Part shown: piece after piece, positions 41,422 to 50,448 of the stretch | How the letters are laid out: the number at the start of each line of letters is the position of its first letter | How positions within the stretch are numbered: the first letter of the stretch is position 1 | NCBI GenBank assembly: GCA_038143535.1 | Contig: JAYQMD010000001.1 | Location: 1,364,001 to 1,428,000 of the forward strand | Direction: 5' to 3' | Length of the DNA: 64,000 nucleotides | Origin: UBA7446 sp038143535 | GTDB lineage: Bacteria; Bacteroidota; Bacteroidia; Flavobacteriales; Flavobacteriaceae | Made by a program: the position numbers and the translations under genes | Notes under the pieces: generated by a model | Seen by the model: only the letters and a program-made list of their open reading frames with translations | Database searches by the model: none | What the model was told of the DNA's origin: nothing

Positions 41422-43208
41422 AGTACGTAAAGCAGTGAAACCATGCCGTGTACGCCAGGCATCGGAACAAGGTTCTCATAATATTTGGCATCAAACAGGT
41501 TACGTCCCTGCAACTGAATCGTAAGCTTATCCACAACATACTCGAGTTGTGCATTTAAAACTTTGAAATGTCCGCCTAAAGACCTTGTAGCGTAGCGGTA
41601 GGAAAACGAAGTTGATACTTTAGACGATAGCTTATTTAGAAACTGCAAATTAATGTTGTGCTTAAGCGAGTTAAGTGCATATCGTGAATTGACAGTTTTG
41701 GTATAATCGTCATGGATATGGCCATAAGAAACAGTAAAGGTTTGGCGTTGCTTACCAATTGTGTAATAATGGGAACTGTTAAGCTCACCCCCTGTGGTGG
41801 TGACATCGTGTATGTTTGAAGCCAACCACTGTAAATCTCCAACAGTTGCCTCAACATAATCAATCAAATTCTCGCTATTGCGTTGAAATAAAGCGGCCTC
41901 AAGCTCCCAAGTAGGGGTATTGTACCTAAAGCTCAATTCATGACTTAGGGCTTTTTCTGGTTTCAAATCTGCATTCCCCAAGGCAGTTGGCCCATTGTAA
42001 TACAAATCGGTATAGGTGGGAACACGATAGGTATAGCCTGTGTTAAAGGTAAGTTTTGCCTTTTCATTTAGTTGTAGCCCAAGGTCTAACCCTGGATAGA
42101 AAAAGGTATCCACATCTGAAAAGTGACTTAGTGCAAAACCCGGAGTTACACTTATGTTATTCCACTTCATGCGATGCTCAAAAAAGAAATGAGCAATGGT
42201 ACGGCTGTGTTCACCAAGGTTGTTGGATTGTATGGAAACACGTGATAATTCGGCGCCAAACCCACTTAGGTTGCCGTTTTTGTGTGTTAATTTAGTGTCA
42301 ACAGAAAACCCCATTTTATTGTTGATGTGCATGTTGCGGTATGCACTGGGGTTATTTCGAATTAAAATATATTCATCCTGTCCACGCTTCCAAAAGATTC
42401 GAGGGGTCCAAACGGCTTTTTCAGAAGCAAAAGAAGTTGTTAAAGCTACTAAACTGCTCTGTGTTTCTTCATATTGATCTTTATAGCTAGCATATCCGTA
42501 AAACCCATTGGCCCCAAACTTACGTTCGTTGAACATGGTCATGAGCTTTAATTTCTTAGACACACCAAAAGCACTGTGTGTAAAAAAATGGAGGTTATCC
42601 AAATCGGTATTGTGGCGGTAGCCTTCGCTGCTTAATCTAGAAAAGTGTATTACGTGCTGTTGGTTATCGTCATAGTCTTGTGCCGTAGCACCTAAGTGTG
42701 TCGTATTAAAACTGCCTTGGCGGGCAGTAAGTGTAGCGCCTTTTTTCACCTCTTTTTTTGTGACGATATTGATGGCGCCCGTGAGTGCGTTCTGTCCATA
42801 AATTCGAGCAGCGGGTCCTTTGACAATTTCAATTCTTTCGATTACTTCCAAAGGCAGCGCGCTGTTCAGGGTATGGTGACCTGTTTGCGGGTCATCAACA
42901 CGAATGCCGTCAATTAGCAATAAAACTTGATCAAAAGTACCCCCGCGCAAGTATACATCGGCTTGTGCACCTTCGATACCCTGTCTGCGGATGTCAATCC
43001 CTGCTTGAAAACGAAGCAAGTCCACAAGGTTAGAAACGGGCGTATCGGCAATTTGTTCGGCAGTGATTACGGTAACAGATTTTGAATCGTCTGAAAAAGG
43101 CACATCTAGTCGTGGTGAAGAAACGACCACCTCGTCTAGTGGAGTTTGTGCTAAAGATGAAAATATTACTAGTATTGCTACTAGAGCACTAAAAAAGAAC
43201 CGATTCAT
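41418..43208 (-). CDS. TonB-dependent receptor, BtuB-like
   Basis: 596 residues: signal peptide (ALVAILVIFSSLAQ), TonB-box-like DEVVVSS, plug domain (VLLLIDGIRVDDPQTGHHTLNSAL, GQNALTGAINIVTK), then a ~450-residue barrel ending with an aromatic-poor VSLLYVL. Small size and plug motifs resemble BtuB, the cobalamin receptor, but no cobalamin riboswitch is seen in the 42 bases before it. It directly follows atpC on the same strand and may be read from the atpDC transcript. Ligand not assigned. Confidence 0.87.
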   Translation of the reverse strand: MNRFFFSALVAILVIFSSLAQTPLDEVVVSSPRLDVPFSDDSKSVTVITAEQIADTPVSNLVDLLRFQAGIDIRRQGIEGAQADVYLRGGTFDQVLLLIDGIRVDDPQTGHHTLNSALPLEVIERIEIVKGPAARIYGQNALTGAINIVTKKEVKKGATLTARQGSFNTTHLGATAQDYDDNQQHVIHFSRLSSEGYRHNTDLDNLHFFTHSAFGVSKKLKLMTMFNERKFGANGFYGYASYKDQYEETQSSLVALTTSFASEKAVWTPRIFWKRGQDEYILIRNNPSAYRNMHINNKMGFSVDTKLTHKNGNLSGFGAELSRVSIQSNNLGEHSRTIAHFFFEHRMKWNNISVTPGFALSHFSDVDTFFYPGLDLGLQLNEKAKLTFNTGYTYRVPTYTDLYYNGPTALGNADLKPEKALSHELSFRYNTPTWELEAALFQRNSENLIDYVEATVGDLQWLASNIHDVTTTGGELNSSHYYTIGKQRQTFTVSYGHIHDDYTKTVNSRYALNSLKHNINLQFLNKLSSKVSTSFSYRYATRSLGGHFKVLNAQLEYVVDKLTIQLQGRNLFDAKYYENLVPMPGVHGMVSLLYVL

Positions 43209-43250
43209 AGTTTGGTTTTAAAAAGTTAGTTAACGCGCAAAACTTACGAA

Positions 43251-43529
43251 TCAATCCACAAACAAAATGGCCTTGTTGTTATTCATTTCGAATGTGCCAC
43301 CATTGGAAAGGGAAACAATGGTGTCGTTACCTCTTTTTGTAAAGAGGGTTTTGAATGCATCTGCCACGTCTATATTTCCTTCAATTTTAGCCTCACCTAT
43401 GGCAAGGGAAGAAACAATGGCAGCGTGGTTATTTAATACTTGAAAAGATCCTTGCACGCCAGGGACGGAAACAGCGTTTACTTCTCCCTGGAATAATGTG
43501 GCTTCAGGACTGACAATTTCTAAATACAT
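43251..43529 (-). CDS. atpC: ATP synthase epsilon subunit (short form)
   Basis: 92 residues, only the N-terminal beta-sandwich of F1 epsilon (MYLEIVSPEATLFQGEVNAVSVPG, GSFQVLNNHAAIVSSL). The C-terminal two-helix domain that inhibits ATP hydrolysis in E. coli is absent; the gene ends normally. This short form is common in Bacteroidota. It follows atpD by 8 bases. Confidence 0.94.
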   Translation of the reverse strand: MYLEIVSPEATLFQGEVNAVSVPGVQGSFQVLNNHAAIVSSLAIGEAKIEGNIDVADAFKTLFTKRGNDTIVSLSNGGTFEMNNNKAILFVD

Positions 43530-43537
43530 ATCTATTG

Positions 43538-45055
43538 TTATGCGTTGGCTTCAGCGAGCATTTTTTCACCCGCCTCGATGGCTTCCTCAATCGTACCCTT
43601 AAGGTTAAACGCAGCTTCTGGCAGGTGGTCTAACTCACCGTCCATAATCATGTTAAATCCTTTAATGGTGTCTTTAATGTCTACCAATACCCCAGGGATA
43701 CCCGTAAACTGTTCTGCCACGTGGAAAGGCTGTGATAGGAAACGTTGTACACGTCTTGCTCTTGATACGGCTAACTTATCTTCTTCAGAAAGTTCCTCCA
43801 TACCAAGAATGGCAATAATATCTTGTAGTTCTTTGTAACGCTGCAAAAGCTCCTTCACACGTTGGGCACAATTATAGTGCTCATCTCCTAAAATTTCAGG
43901 CGTAAGGATTCGAGAAGTAGAATCTAAAGGATCTACCGCTGGGTAAATTCCAAGCTCAGCAATTTTACGCGATAGTACTGTTGTTGCATCCAAGTGGGCA
44001 AAAGTTGTTGCTGGTGCTGGATCGGTAAGGTCATCTGCAGGCACATATACTGCTTGTACAGATGTAATAGAACCTTTTTTGGTAGAAGTAATACGTTCTT
44101 GCATGGCGCCCATTTCGGTTGCAAGTGTGGGTTGATATCCAACCGCAGAGGGCATACGTCCAAGTAGGGCAGAAACCTCTGAACCTGCTTGCGTAAATCG
44201 GAAAATGTTGTCGACAAAGAAAAGTACATCTTTTCCTTGGTCAGAACCTGCACCATCACGAAAATATTCTGCTACCGTAAGTCCAGAAAGTGCTACACGA
44301 GCACGCGCTCCTGGAGGTTCATTCATTTGCCCAAAGACAAAAGTTGCTTTAGATTCTTTCATGGCTTCTTTGTCAATTTTAGACAAATCCCATCCACCTG
44401 CCTCCATAGATTCCATGAATTCGTCGCCGTATTTGATAATACCAGACTCCAACATTTCACGGAGTAAATCGTTTCCTTCACGCGTACGCTCACCAACTCC
44501 AGCAAACACGGATAATCCACCGTGGCCTTTAGCAATGTTGTTAATCAATTCTTGGATAAGTACTGTTTTACCAACACCTGCTCCACCGAATAGTCCAATT
44601 TTACCTCCTTTTGCATAAGGTTCAATGAGATCAATTACTTTAATTCCCGTAAACAAAACCTCTGTTGAAGTAGAAAGTTGGTCAAAGGCAGGTGCCTCAC
44701 GGTGAATAGGAAGACCATCTCTGCCTGTTTTGGGCAAATCGCCGATACCGTCAATTGCATCGCCAATTACGTTGAATAAACGTCCGTATACATCCTCGCC
44801 AACAGGCATTTGGATGGGATTTCCTGTAGCGACTACTTTTGCGCCACGCTCAAGTCCATCTGTTGAGTCCATTGAAATAGCGCGAACTTGATCCTCGCCA
44901 ATGTGAGATTGCACTTCTAAGACAAGCAATGAGCCGTCTTTTTTTTGGATTTCTAACGAATCGTAAATGTTAGGTAGTGTTGTGTTTGCTGTATCAAAAG
45001 ATACATCTACTACTGGTCCAATGACTTGGGAAACATTGCCTGTGCTATGTGACAT
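43538..45055 (-). CDS. atpD: ATP synthase F1 beta subunit
   Basis: 505 residues, the catalytic subunit of F1. Motifs are the P-loop GGAGVGKTVLIQEL, the catalytic GERTREGNDLL, the Walker B LFFVDNIFRF, and the family signature PAVDPLDSTSR. It is paired with atpC only; the other F1Fo genes are elsewhere, which is the Bacteroidota arrangement. A TAnnTTTG element lies about 50 bases upstream of the start. Confidence 0.98.
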   Translation of the reverse strand: MSHSTGNVSQVIGPVVDVSFDTANTTLPNIYDSLEIQKKDGSLLVLEVQSHIGEDQVRAISMDSTDGLERGAKVVATGNPIQMPVGEDVYGRLFNVIGDAIDGIGDLPKTGRDGLPIHREAPAFDQLSTSTEVLFTGIKVIDLIEPYAKGGKIGLFGGAGVGKTVLIQELINNIAKGHGGLSVFAGVGERTREGNDLLREMLESGIIKYGDEFMESMEAGGWDLSKIDKEAMKESKATFVFGQMNEPPGARARVALSGLTVAEYFRDGAGSDQGKDVLFFVDNIFRFTQAGSEVSALLGRMPSAVGYQPTLATEMGAMQERITSTKKGSITSVQAVYVPADDLTDPAPATTFAHLDATTVLSRKIAELGIYPAVDPLDSTSRILTPEILGDEHYNCAQRVKELLQRYKELQDIIAILGMEELSEEDKLAVSRARRVQRFLSQPFHVAEQFTGIPGVLVDIKDTIKGFNMIMDGELDHLPEAAFNLKGTIEEAIEAGEKMLAEANA

Positions 45056-45104
45056 AGTTGAAGAATTGTTTTTTATGGTTGTATAATACCCTCAATTTCG
45101 AGTG

Positions 45105-45112
45105 CAAATATA
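45105..45112 (-). promoter_or_regulatory. TAnnTTTG promoter element for atpDC
   Basis: The minus strand reads TATATTTG, 49 bases before the atpD ATG. Confidence 0.45.
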
Positions 45113-45145
45113 GGCGAATTAAAGGAAGAATTCATGAATTAAATC

Positions 45146-45180
45146 CAAAAAAAAAGCACCCATAAGAGGTGCTTTTTATT
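45146..45180 (-). terminator. Terminator after the 950-residue TonB receptor gene
   Basis: A 10 bp stem (45151-45160 with 45168-45177) followed on the minus strand by a long T-run; it lies 18 bases beyond the receptor stop and before the atpD promoter. Confidence 0.9.
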
Positions 45181-45197
45181 AATATTAATAGAAGAAA

Positions 45198-48050
45198 TTA
45201 TAAGCTAACCTTAAGAGCTACATAATAAGTAGAACCAATTAAACCAGCACCTGGAATTCCGATATAGTTTTCTCCCCCGATATTATTACCACCTATTTCA
45301 AGTCTTGAATTTAATTCCTCAAGCATGATAGAAGCTTTAGCATCGATAACAACATTTTCAGGAATCATAGTATTAAAGAAAGATGATTCATAAAGATATT
45401 CAGAGTTGTATCTAGCATTTGCGTTTACAGACATTCTACTACCTATCGTATAGTTCATTCCAGCTTTGATTCTGTGTTCTGGAGTATTCCATGAAACATT
45501 TTGATCAATAACTGGGTCTGCAGTATAATCAATATCATTATACTCATATATGAAGTTTGCAGTTAAAGCTCTTGTAAGTGATTTGGTAGCTTCAAAACTT
45601 AATCCATAAGATGTAAAGTCATTGTCCATATTTGAATCTACCTGAAATCTATGGAAATTTGCGTTAGCTAATGCTACTTCGGGTGTAGTAAAACCATTAG
45701 TTAATAATGGCGTGTTAACAAATATCCCTGCGATCTTATCTTTATATGAATTGTAATATCCACTTACATCAAATGTAAAGCCTGGAGTGTTAAATCTATA
45801 TCCGAGTTCTATTGTTGAAACAGTTTCTGCCTTAGCGTAATTTAAATTTGCTTTAGAATTGTCACTCTGGTGATACGAATTGTTCATAACATATTCTCCA
45901 GTGAATCTACCAGGAAGATTATTCGCCATTATTGCCATACGATCGAATCTACCTACACTACCTTTTTCATTACCGAGAATAAAGTAGTTTCCATTAAGAA
46001 ATCCGATAAATTTATCCTGGTTTGTGGGGTTTCTAAATCCAGTTTGGGCAGTAATTCTAAAGTTTTGATTTTCTGAAATATTAACTAAAAAACCTATTCT
46101 AGGAGTGAAATTTCCATCCTCCATAACATTTTGTTTATCATACCTGACAGAGGCTGTCATTGAAACTTTATCATCTAGTAAACTAGATTTCAATTGTGCA
46201 TATGCACCAGCTTCACTATACTCAATTGGTGCGTTATAATCTGTATATAAAGTACCTCCAGTATTCATTTCAAAGCTTCTGTAGTTAGCACCCACAATTA
46301 AGTTTCCGATTCCAAATTTATCTCCGAAATCGTAATCAACTTCGTAGTTTAAAATTTTGGAAACGTCTTGAATTCTTGAACCAACACCAATCTCTACTGG
46401 ATTTTCCCTTGACGCAGCAAGTGCCGCATTGAACTCAGCAGAACCGGGTGTAAGTAAGTTGGCATTTGCTGCTTGTCTTGCAATACTGTGAAAAGGAATT
46501 GTACTACCAAATCTATCACTTAATGAAAGTCCTGAAGGATCTCCGCCAGTCAAAGCAGTACCCTGAATATGATTTTGAATTTCGTTAAGCATCCAAGGAA
46601 GTGCAGACTGAGCAGGGATTCCATTAGCAGCTGCTATGCCTCCTAAAAGCGTCTGTATATATATTGCGCCCCAGCCATTTCTAATACCACCGGGTTGCGC
46701 ATTTGCAACGTTAACAGCATCCAACTGAGCTACAGAAGTATCTCCAGCATCTTCATGAGTATAAAAGAATTTAGCATTAAGACCTCCTCTTTTAAGGTTT
46801 AGTTTATGTTGCTGTACAACTACATGATCCATCCCATAAACAGTACCGCCAGTATATAGTGGTGCTTTTCCTGTACCAATTAAAGACTGAACAGATAACT
46901 CAGTTTTACTATCGGGTCTATAATGAATAGCAAAATTACCTTTAGTATTGAATGTGTCATTTCCCATTAGGTCTACCAAGTTGTATCCAGTTGATAAAAC
47001 AGTTTTAAAATAATTTGGGGATAATGCTGATAATTGCATTAGTTGAGGCATTTGAGCCAAACCAGCAATCGCCCCGAATATTGTTGGAGATGAAAATTCA
47101 GCCTCACCTTCCATATTTACAGCATTGTAATCTGGATTACTTGTACTATAACCATCAATTATCGTTCTATTATCAGCGTGTCTATAATCAGCTGCTAACC
47201 AATCTTTACCCCATTTGTGAGAAAATGTGGCCTTTACAGCTAATTTTTCTGAGATTTTTCCACCCATCCTAACAGCAAATTCTTCAAACATATTTGTGCC
47301 GGCTGCAACTTGTTCAGTGTTTCCAAACCTGTAAGAAACATCAAGGCCCTCGTGATCAAAAGGATTTTTGCTATTCATAAAAATTATTCCTTTGTAAGCA
47401 TCAGCACCATACAAAGCAGATGCAGCACCAGGTAAGATTTCAATGCTTTGAAGATCAATGTCATGTAAGCCAATAATATTACCAACAGCAAATCCAAAAA
47501 CAGGAGCTTGATTATTCATACCGTCTACCAATGTTACAAGGCCTTCATTATATATATCGTTAAATCCCCTAAGGCTAACTTGACTAAAAACCAAACCTGC
47601 TTCAAGAATATTAACTTGTTTTAAGTTGGCTAATCCATTAAAATGATCAGCAGATGGAGTAGATTGAATTTGTTGCAAACTGAATTTTTCAACTGTAACA
47701 GGTGATTCGAAAAGTCTTTGAGCGAAACGAGATGCGGAAACGACAATCTCATCAAGCTGAGTTGAAGATGAGCCAAGAGTAATACTTAGGGACTGGGCCG
47801 CAGATGATACAGTTATTGATTTTGTTTCCAAACCTACACTCGACACCGTAATGGTAAAGGGAGGTAATTGGGAAGTGTTTAATGTAAAATTACCATCAAA
47901 GTCAGTTACCGTACCGGTATTACTGTCTAAGACAACACTTGCTCCAGGAACAGGTTGACCATTATTGTCGACAACTGTACCTGATACTTGTGTTTGGGCT
48001 ATAGCTGCTGTTGAAAAACAAAGCAGCATAACTTGAAGTAAAAATTTCAT
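45198..48050 (-). CDS. TonB-dependent receptor with carboxypeptidase-like N-terminal domain
   Basis: 950 residues: signal peptide (MLLCFSTAAIAQ), a CarboxypepD_reg-like domain (VSGTVVDNNGQPVPGASVVL, GTVTDFDGNFTL), a TonB-box-like DEIVVSAS, a plug domain (VSLRGFNDIYNEG, EILPGAASALYGADAYKG) and a large barrel ending in YYVALKVSL. No SusD partner follows, so it is not a standard glycan (Sus) pair. Ligand unknown. The coding sequence looks more AT-rich than its neighbours. A terminator follows; upstream lies the PorT-like gene on the same strand. Confidence 0.9.
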   Translation of the reverse strand: MKFLLQVMLLCFSTAAIAQTQVSGTVVDNNGQPVPGASVVLDSNTGTVTDFDGNFTLNTSQLPPFTITVSSVGLETKSITVSSAAQSLSITLGSSSTQLDEIVVSASRFAQRLFESPVTVEKFSLQQIQSTPSADHFNGLANLKQVNILEAGLVFSQVSLRGFNDIYNEGLVTLVDGMNNQAPVFGFAVGNIIGLHDIDLQSIEILPGAASALYGADAYKGIIFMNSKNPFDHEGLDVSYRFGNTEQVAAGTNMFEEFAVRMGGKISEKLAVKATFSHKWGKDWLAADYRHADNRTIIDGYSTSNPDYNAVNMEGEAEFSSPTIFGAIAGLAQMPQLMQLSALSPNYFKTVLSTGYNLVDLMGNDTFNTKGNFAIHYRPDSKTELSVQSLIGTGKAPLYTGGTVYGMDHVVVQQHKLNLKRGGLNAKFFYTHEDAGDTSVAQLDAVNVANAQPGGIRNGWGAIYIQTLLGGIAAANGIPAQSALPWMLNEIQNHIQGTALTGGDPSGLSLSDRFGSTIPFHSIARQAANANLLTPGSAEFNAALAASRENPVEIGVGSRIQDVSKILNYEVDYDFGDKFGIGNLIVGANYRSFEMNTGGTLYTDYNAPIEYSEAGAYAQLKSSLLDDKVSMTASVRYDKQNVMEDGNFTPRIGFLVNISENQNFRITAQTGFRNPTNQDKFIGFLNGNYFILGNEKGSVGRFDRMAIMANNLPGRFTGEYVMNNSYHQSDNSKANLNYAKAETVSTIELGYRFNTPGFTFDVSGYYNSYKDKIAGIFVNTPLLTNGFTTPEVALANANFHRFQVDSNMDNDFTSYGLSFEATKSLTRALTANFIYEYNDIDYTADPVIDQNVSWNTPEHRIKAGMNYTIGSRMSVNANARYNSEYLYESSFFNTMIPENVVIDAKASIMLEELNSRLEIGGNNIGGENYIGIPGAGLIGSTYYVALKVSL

Positions 48051-48133
48051 AGTTATAGTTTTAAAAGTTATTGCTGTAAAGATATGATTTTTTATAATTA
48101 CTGCTGAAAAAGAAATTTTGGTTGATTATTTTA

Positions 48134-48790
48134 TTACAAAACATAAAAAATCAAGCCAATTTTTGTGAATTTCATAGCAAAATTATTGTTTGTAGCGCTA
48201 AAAGTAGACCAAGGTTGCATGTCATGTGCGATACTGATATTCCAGGTATTGAAGCCAAAATGCATATTCAAGCGCAAAACCGTACCCTTTGAGGGAAGTT
48301 TGGTTGTGATTATCTGTCCAGTTGAGGACTTATTATGTGCCTTTAACGATATTGGAAAATGAACACTTACTCCACCATGTATGCGCCAAAAAGCATGCTT
48401 GTTTTCTGTTGCATTACGCCAACGTAACTCAAAGGGCACAGCCAATGACTGCATGCGCAAATAGTTTTGCTGATAGTCATCTTCAATCACGGTTGCACTG
48501 ATAGTACTGCCAGCCTGCGTAAACAAGGTATTGTTATATAGAGTGGATTGGTCATATCCCAAACCAATACCAACTGCCAAAGTGCGTTGCTTGTTTAAGG
48601 GCATGTCGCGTATAAAACCAACAGAAAAAGCATAAGAAAGTTTGTTTTGAATAAGGATACTTGGCGATTCAGAAAAGTAAGGATAGGCAATACTCAAATA
48701 AATCTGATCTTCTCTAAATGTAGGCAATTCTTCCTGTGCAAATAGCGGACCAAGAACCATGAGAAACAATGTGCAGTAAATGTGTTTCAT
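48134..48790 (-). CDS. PorT-like outer membrane beta-barrel protein
   Basis: 218 residues. A signal peptide (LFLMVLGPLFAQE) is followed by alternating hydrophobic strands and ends with an aromatic-aliphatic FYVL, typical for an outer membrane barrel. The ELRWRN segment and FGFNTWNIS strand resemble the OMP_b-brl_2/PorT group of Bacteroidota, in which PorT is part of type IX secretion. The link to PorT itself is tentative. A terminator of the ExbD operon lies just upstream, so it is transcribed separately. Confidence 0.65.
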   Translation of the reverse strand: MKHIYCTLFLMVLGPLFAQEELPTFREDQIYLSIAYPYFSESPSILIQNKLSYAFSVGFIRDMPLNKQRTLAVGIGLGYDQSTLYNNTLFTQAGSTISATVIEDDYQQNYLRMQSLAVPFELRWRNATENKHAFWRIHGGVSVHFPISLKAHNKSSTGQIITTKLPSKGTVLRLNMHFGFNTWNISIAHDMQPWSTFSATNNNFAMKFTKIGLIFYVL

Positions 48791-48806
48791 TCCTTAAATA
48801 TAAACC

Positions 48807-48856
48807 AAAAAAACACCCTTCACTCAACACTATTGCGAACTGAAGGGTGCTTTGTT
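48807..48856 (-). terminator. Terminator of the ExbB-ExbD operon
   Basis: A 9 bp stem (48814-48822 with 48841-48849, 18-base loop) followed on the minus strand by a T-run, 15 bases after the second ExbD stop. Confidence 0.85.
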
Positions 48857-48870
48857 TGAAAATGTTAAGA

Positions 48871-49353
48871 CTACTTTAGGTTTTGCATATAATCACCATT
48901 ACGCGTGGTGTAATTTATCTTTAATGCATTAACCTTTCTGAGCTCTTGTTTGATATCTGTAATCAGACCCATATTAGTTTCACCATCTACTTTTAGCGCA
49001 GTGGTAAGTACATTCTGAAGCTCTTGGCGTTTTGAAGCGCGCTCAGCGAGTATAAATGCACCAACATCTGCAACTGTAGCAAACTTATCGTTTAACTGAA
49101 TCTTGGGCTGGGTACCAAACTTATCTTGATAACGATCACTGGGCTTTCCAGCGTAGATGTACATTACGCGGTCTTTCTTATCTAGCTTTTGCACTTGGTC
49201 TGCTGCTGGTAGCGTATTGGCAACCATCAGCGTACTGTCACGCATCACGGTAGCAACCATAAAAAAGAACAACAGCATAAAAACAATATCGGGCAAAGAT
49301 GCTGTAGAAATTGCGGGTAAATCACCGCCTTTTTTCTTTTTGAACTTAGACAT
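48871..49353 (-). CDS. ExbD/TolR-type biopolymer transport protein
   Basis: 160 residues. A basic N-terminus is followed by one membrane helix with the proton-relay Asp (SLPDIVFMLLFFFMV, D22) and a periplasmic domain. ExbD works with ExbB to use proton motive force and energise TonB. It is the last of four genes (ExbB, small membrane protein, ExbD, ExbD), one base after the other ExbD gene. With three TonB receptors in this window, an energising role for them is likely. Confidence 0.93.
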   Translation of the reverse strand: MSKFKKKKGGDLPAISTASLPDIVFMLLFFFMVATVMRDSTLMVANTLPAADQVQKLDKKDRVMYIYAGKPSDRYQDKFGTQPKIQLNDKFATVADVGAFILAERASKRQELQNVLTTALKVDGETNMGLITDIKQELRKVNALKINYTTRNGDYMQNLK

Positions 49354-49354
49354 A

Positions 49355-49978
49355 TTAATTTGTTTTTGAGGGTTCGGCTTCGGACAGCTTCTGAGGGAAA
49401 AGCAGTTTTACTTCAGCCAACTTGGGCTTAAGTGCTTCTTTCTCAGAAGTCGACGTTCTTGGGTCAGAATACCTGCGATCTGCCTCTACAAAACTCAATC
49501 CCAGATTGGGATTTAATCTGGCAAACTCACGATTACGGAGCACGTTATAGGCAGCCACAAGTTCGTTTTGAACTGCGATATACACCTTATAGTCTGTTTC
49601 ACGGTCGTTTTTCAATGAAATCACAGCTTTGTCAGGATTGTCAGATGAGTCGGTATCACGAGCACCTTGACAGTAATCACAAGCGTCTTCGCCTTTACCA
49701 CCGCCATTATCCAAAAAGGCTACGGCAGCTTCGCGCAGCTCGCTAATATTCAAAGGCTTTTCTTCAACAAGCAAGTCGTTGTTTTTATTTACTACTACCG
49801 TGAATATGTTGCGTTCCTTGATTATGGGAGGATCAACAACGTCTTCCATTGGTGGCAACTTACGATTCAAACCAGAATCTGTTTCAATTGTAGTCGTTAC
49901 CAAAAAGAAAATCAGTAGCAAGAATGCGATATCGGCCATGGACCCTGCATTCACTTCGGGTGCAGATCTTTTTGCCAT
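49355..49978 (-). CDS. ExbD/TolR-type protein with periplasmic CxxC insertion
   Basis: 207 residues. The membrane helix carries the critical Asp (GSMADIAFLLLIFFLV, D16). The periplasmic domain is longer than in the partner ExbD and contains a CDYC motif (C100, C103) after a Gly-rich turn, possibly a disulfide or metal site. Having two different ExbD proteins in one operon is usual in Bacteroidota. The gene follows the small membrane protein by 6 bases. Confidence 0.92.
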   Translation of the reverse strand: MAKRSAPEVNAGSMADIAFLLLIFFLVTTTIETDSGLNRKLPPMEDVVDPPIIKERNIFTVVVNKNNDLLVEEKPLNISELREAAVAFLDNGGGKGEDACDYCQGARDTDSSDNPDKAVISLKNDRETDYKVYIAVQNELVAAYNVLRNREFARLNPNLGLSFVEADRRYSDPRTSTSEKEALKPKLAEVKLLFPQKLSEAEPSKTN

Positions 49979-49984
49979 AACGTA

Positions 49985-50431
49985 TTATTTAAAAAATCGC
50001 TTAACGCCAGAAAAAAGCATTGCACCTACAGCCACAATGGCCAAAATATAAAAGGTGCGTAGTCCAGCTCCAACCCAACGCGAGCCCGAGGCAGACAACA
50101 CTTCCCCATCTTTCATTGGTGTCTCAACTCCTTCAGAAAATAGATAAGAGAGTAAGACTACGGCAGCAAAAGCAGCTATGGAAATGCCCGTCTTCTTTAG
50201 TTTGGCAGGATTTGAAGCCAAGGTCGCAAAAGACGATAGTAACGTAATCAATACTACTATAATAAGTATGATTAACGCCAAGTTTATCATGGGAGAAACT
50301 GAAGAGAAATTTCCAGCTAAACCAGCCATTTCAATAGCGTCGTCTCCTTTGCGCAATATGACAACTTGCAAAATCAAGCCAATCACACCGAGGGCCAACG
50401 CTACATATTTGGTAATTTTTTGGATATTCAT
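49985..50431 (-). CDS. Small membrane protein of the ExbB-ExbD operon (unknown function)
   Basis: 148 residues with four hydrophobic segments (VALALGVIGLILQVVIL; ALIILIIVVLITLLSSFATLA; SIAAFAAVVLLSYLF; FYILAIVAVGAMLFSGV) and a polar loop between the third and fourth. I do not recognise a named family. From memory a protein of this kind stands between ExbB and ExbD in many Flavobacteria, so it may be an accessory part of the energising complex. Confidence 0.8.
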   Translation of the reverse strand: MNIQKITKYVALALGVIGLILQVVILRKGDDAIEMAGLAGNFSSVSPMINLALIILIIVVLITLLSSFATLASNPAKLKKTGISIAAFAAVVLLSYLFSEGVETPMKDGEVLSASGSRWVGAGLRTFYILAIVAVGAMLFSGVKRFFK

Positions 50432-50448
50432 AATAGATTGTTTATGAA

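Noticed and set aside
43209..43250. Cobalamin riboswitch before the BtuB-like receptor
   Set aside because: Only 42 bases are available and no B12-box sequence was found.
45129..45140. 12-base palindrome AATTCATGAATT upstream of atpD
   Set aside because: Short, AT-rich and isolated; could occur by chance, and no regulator is linked to it.
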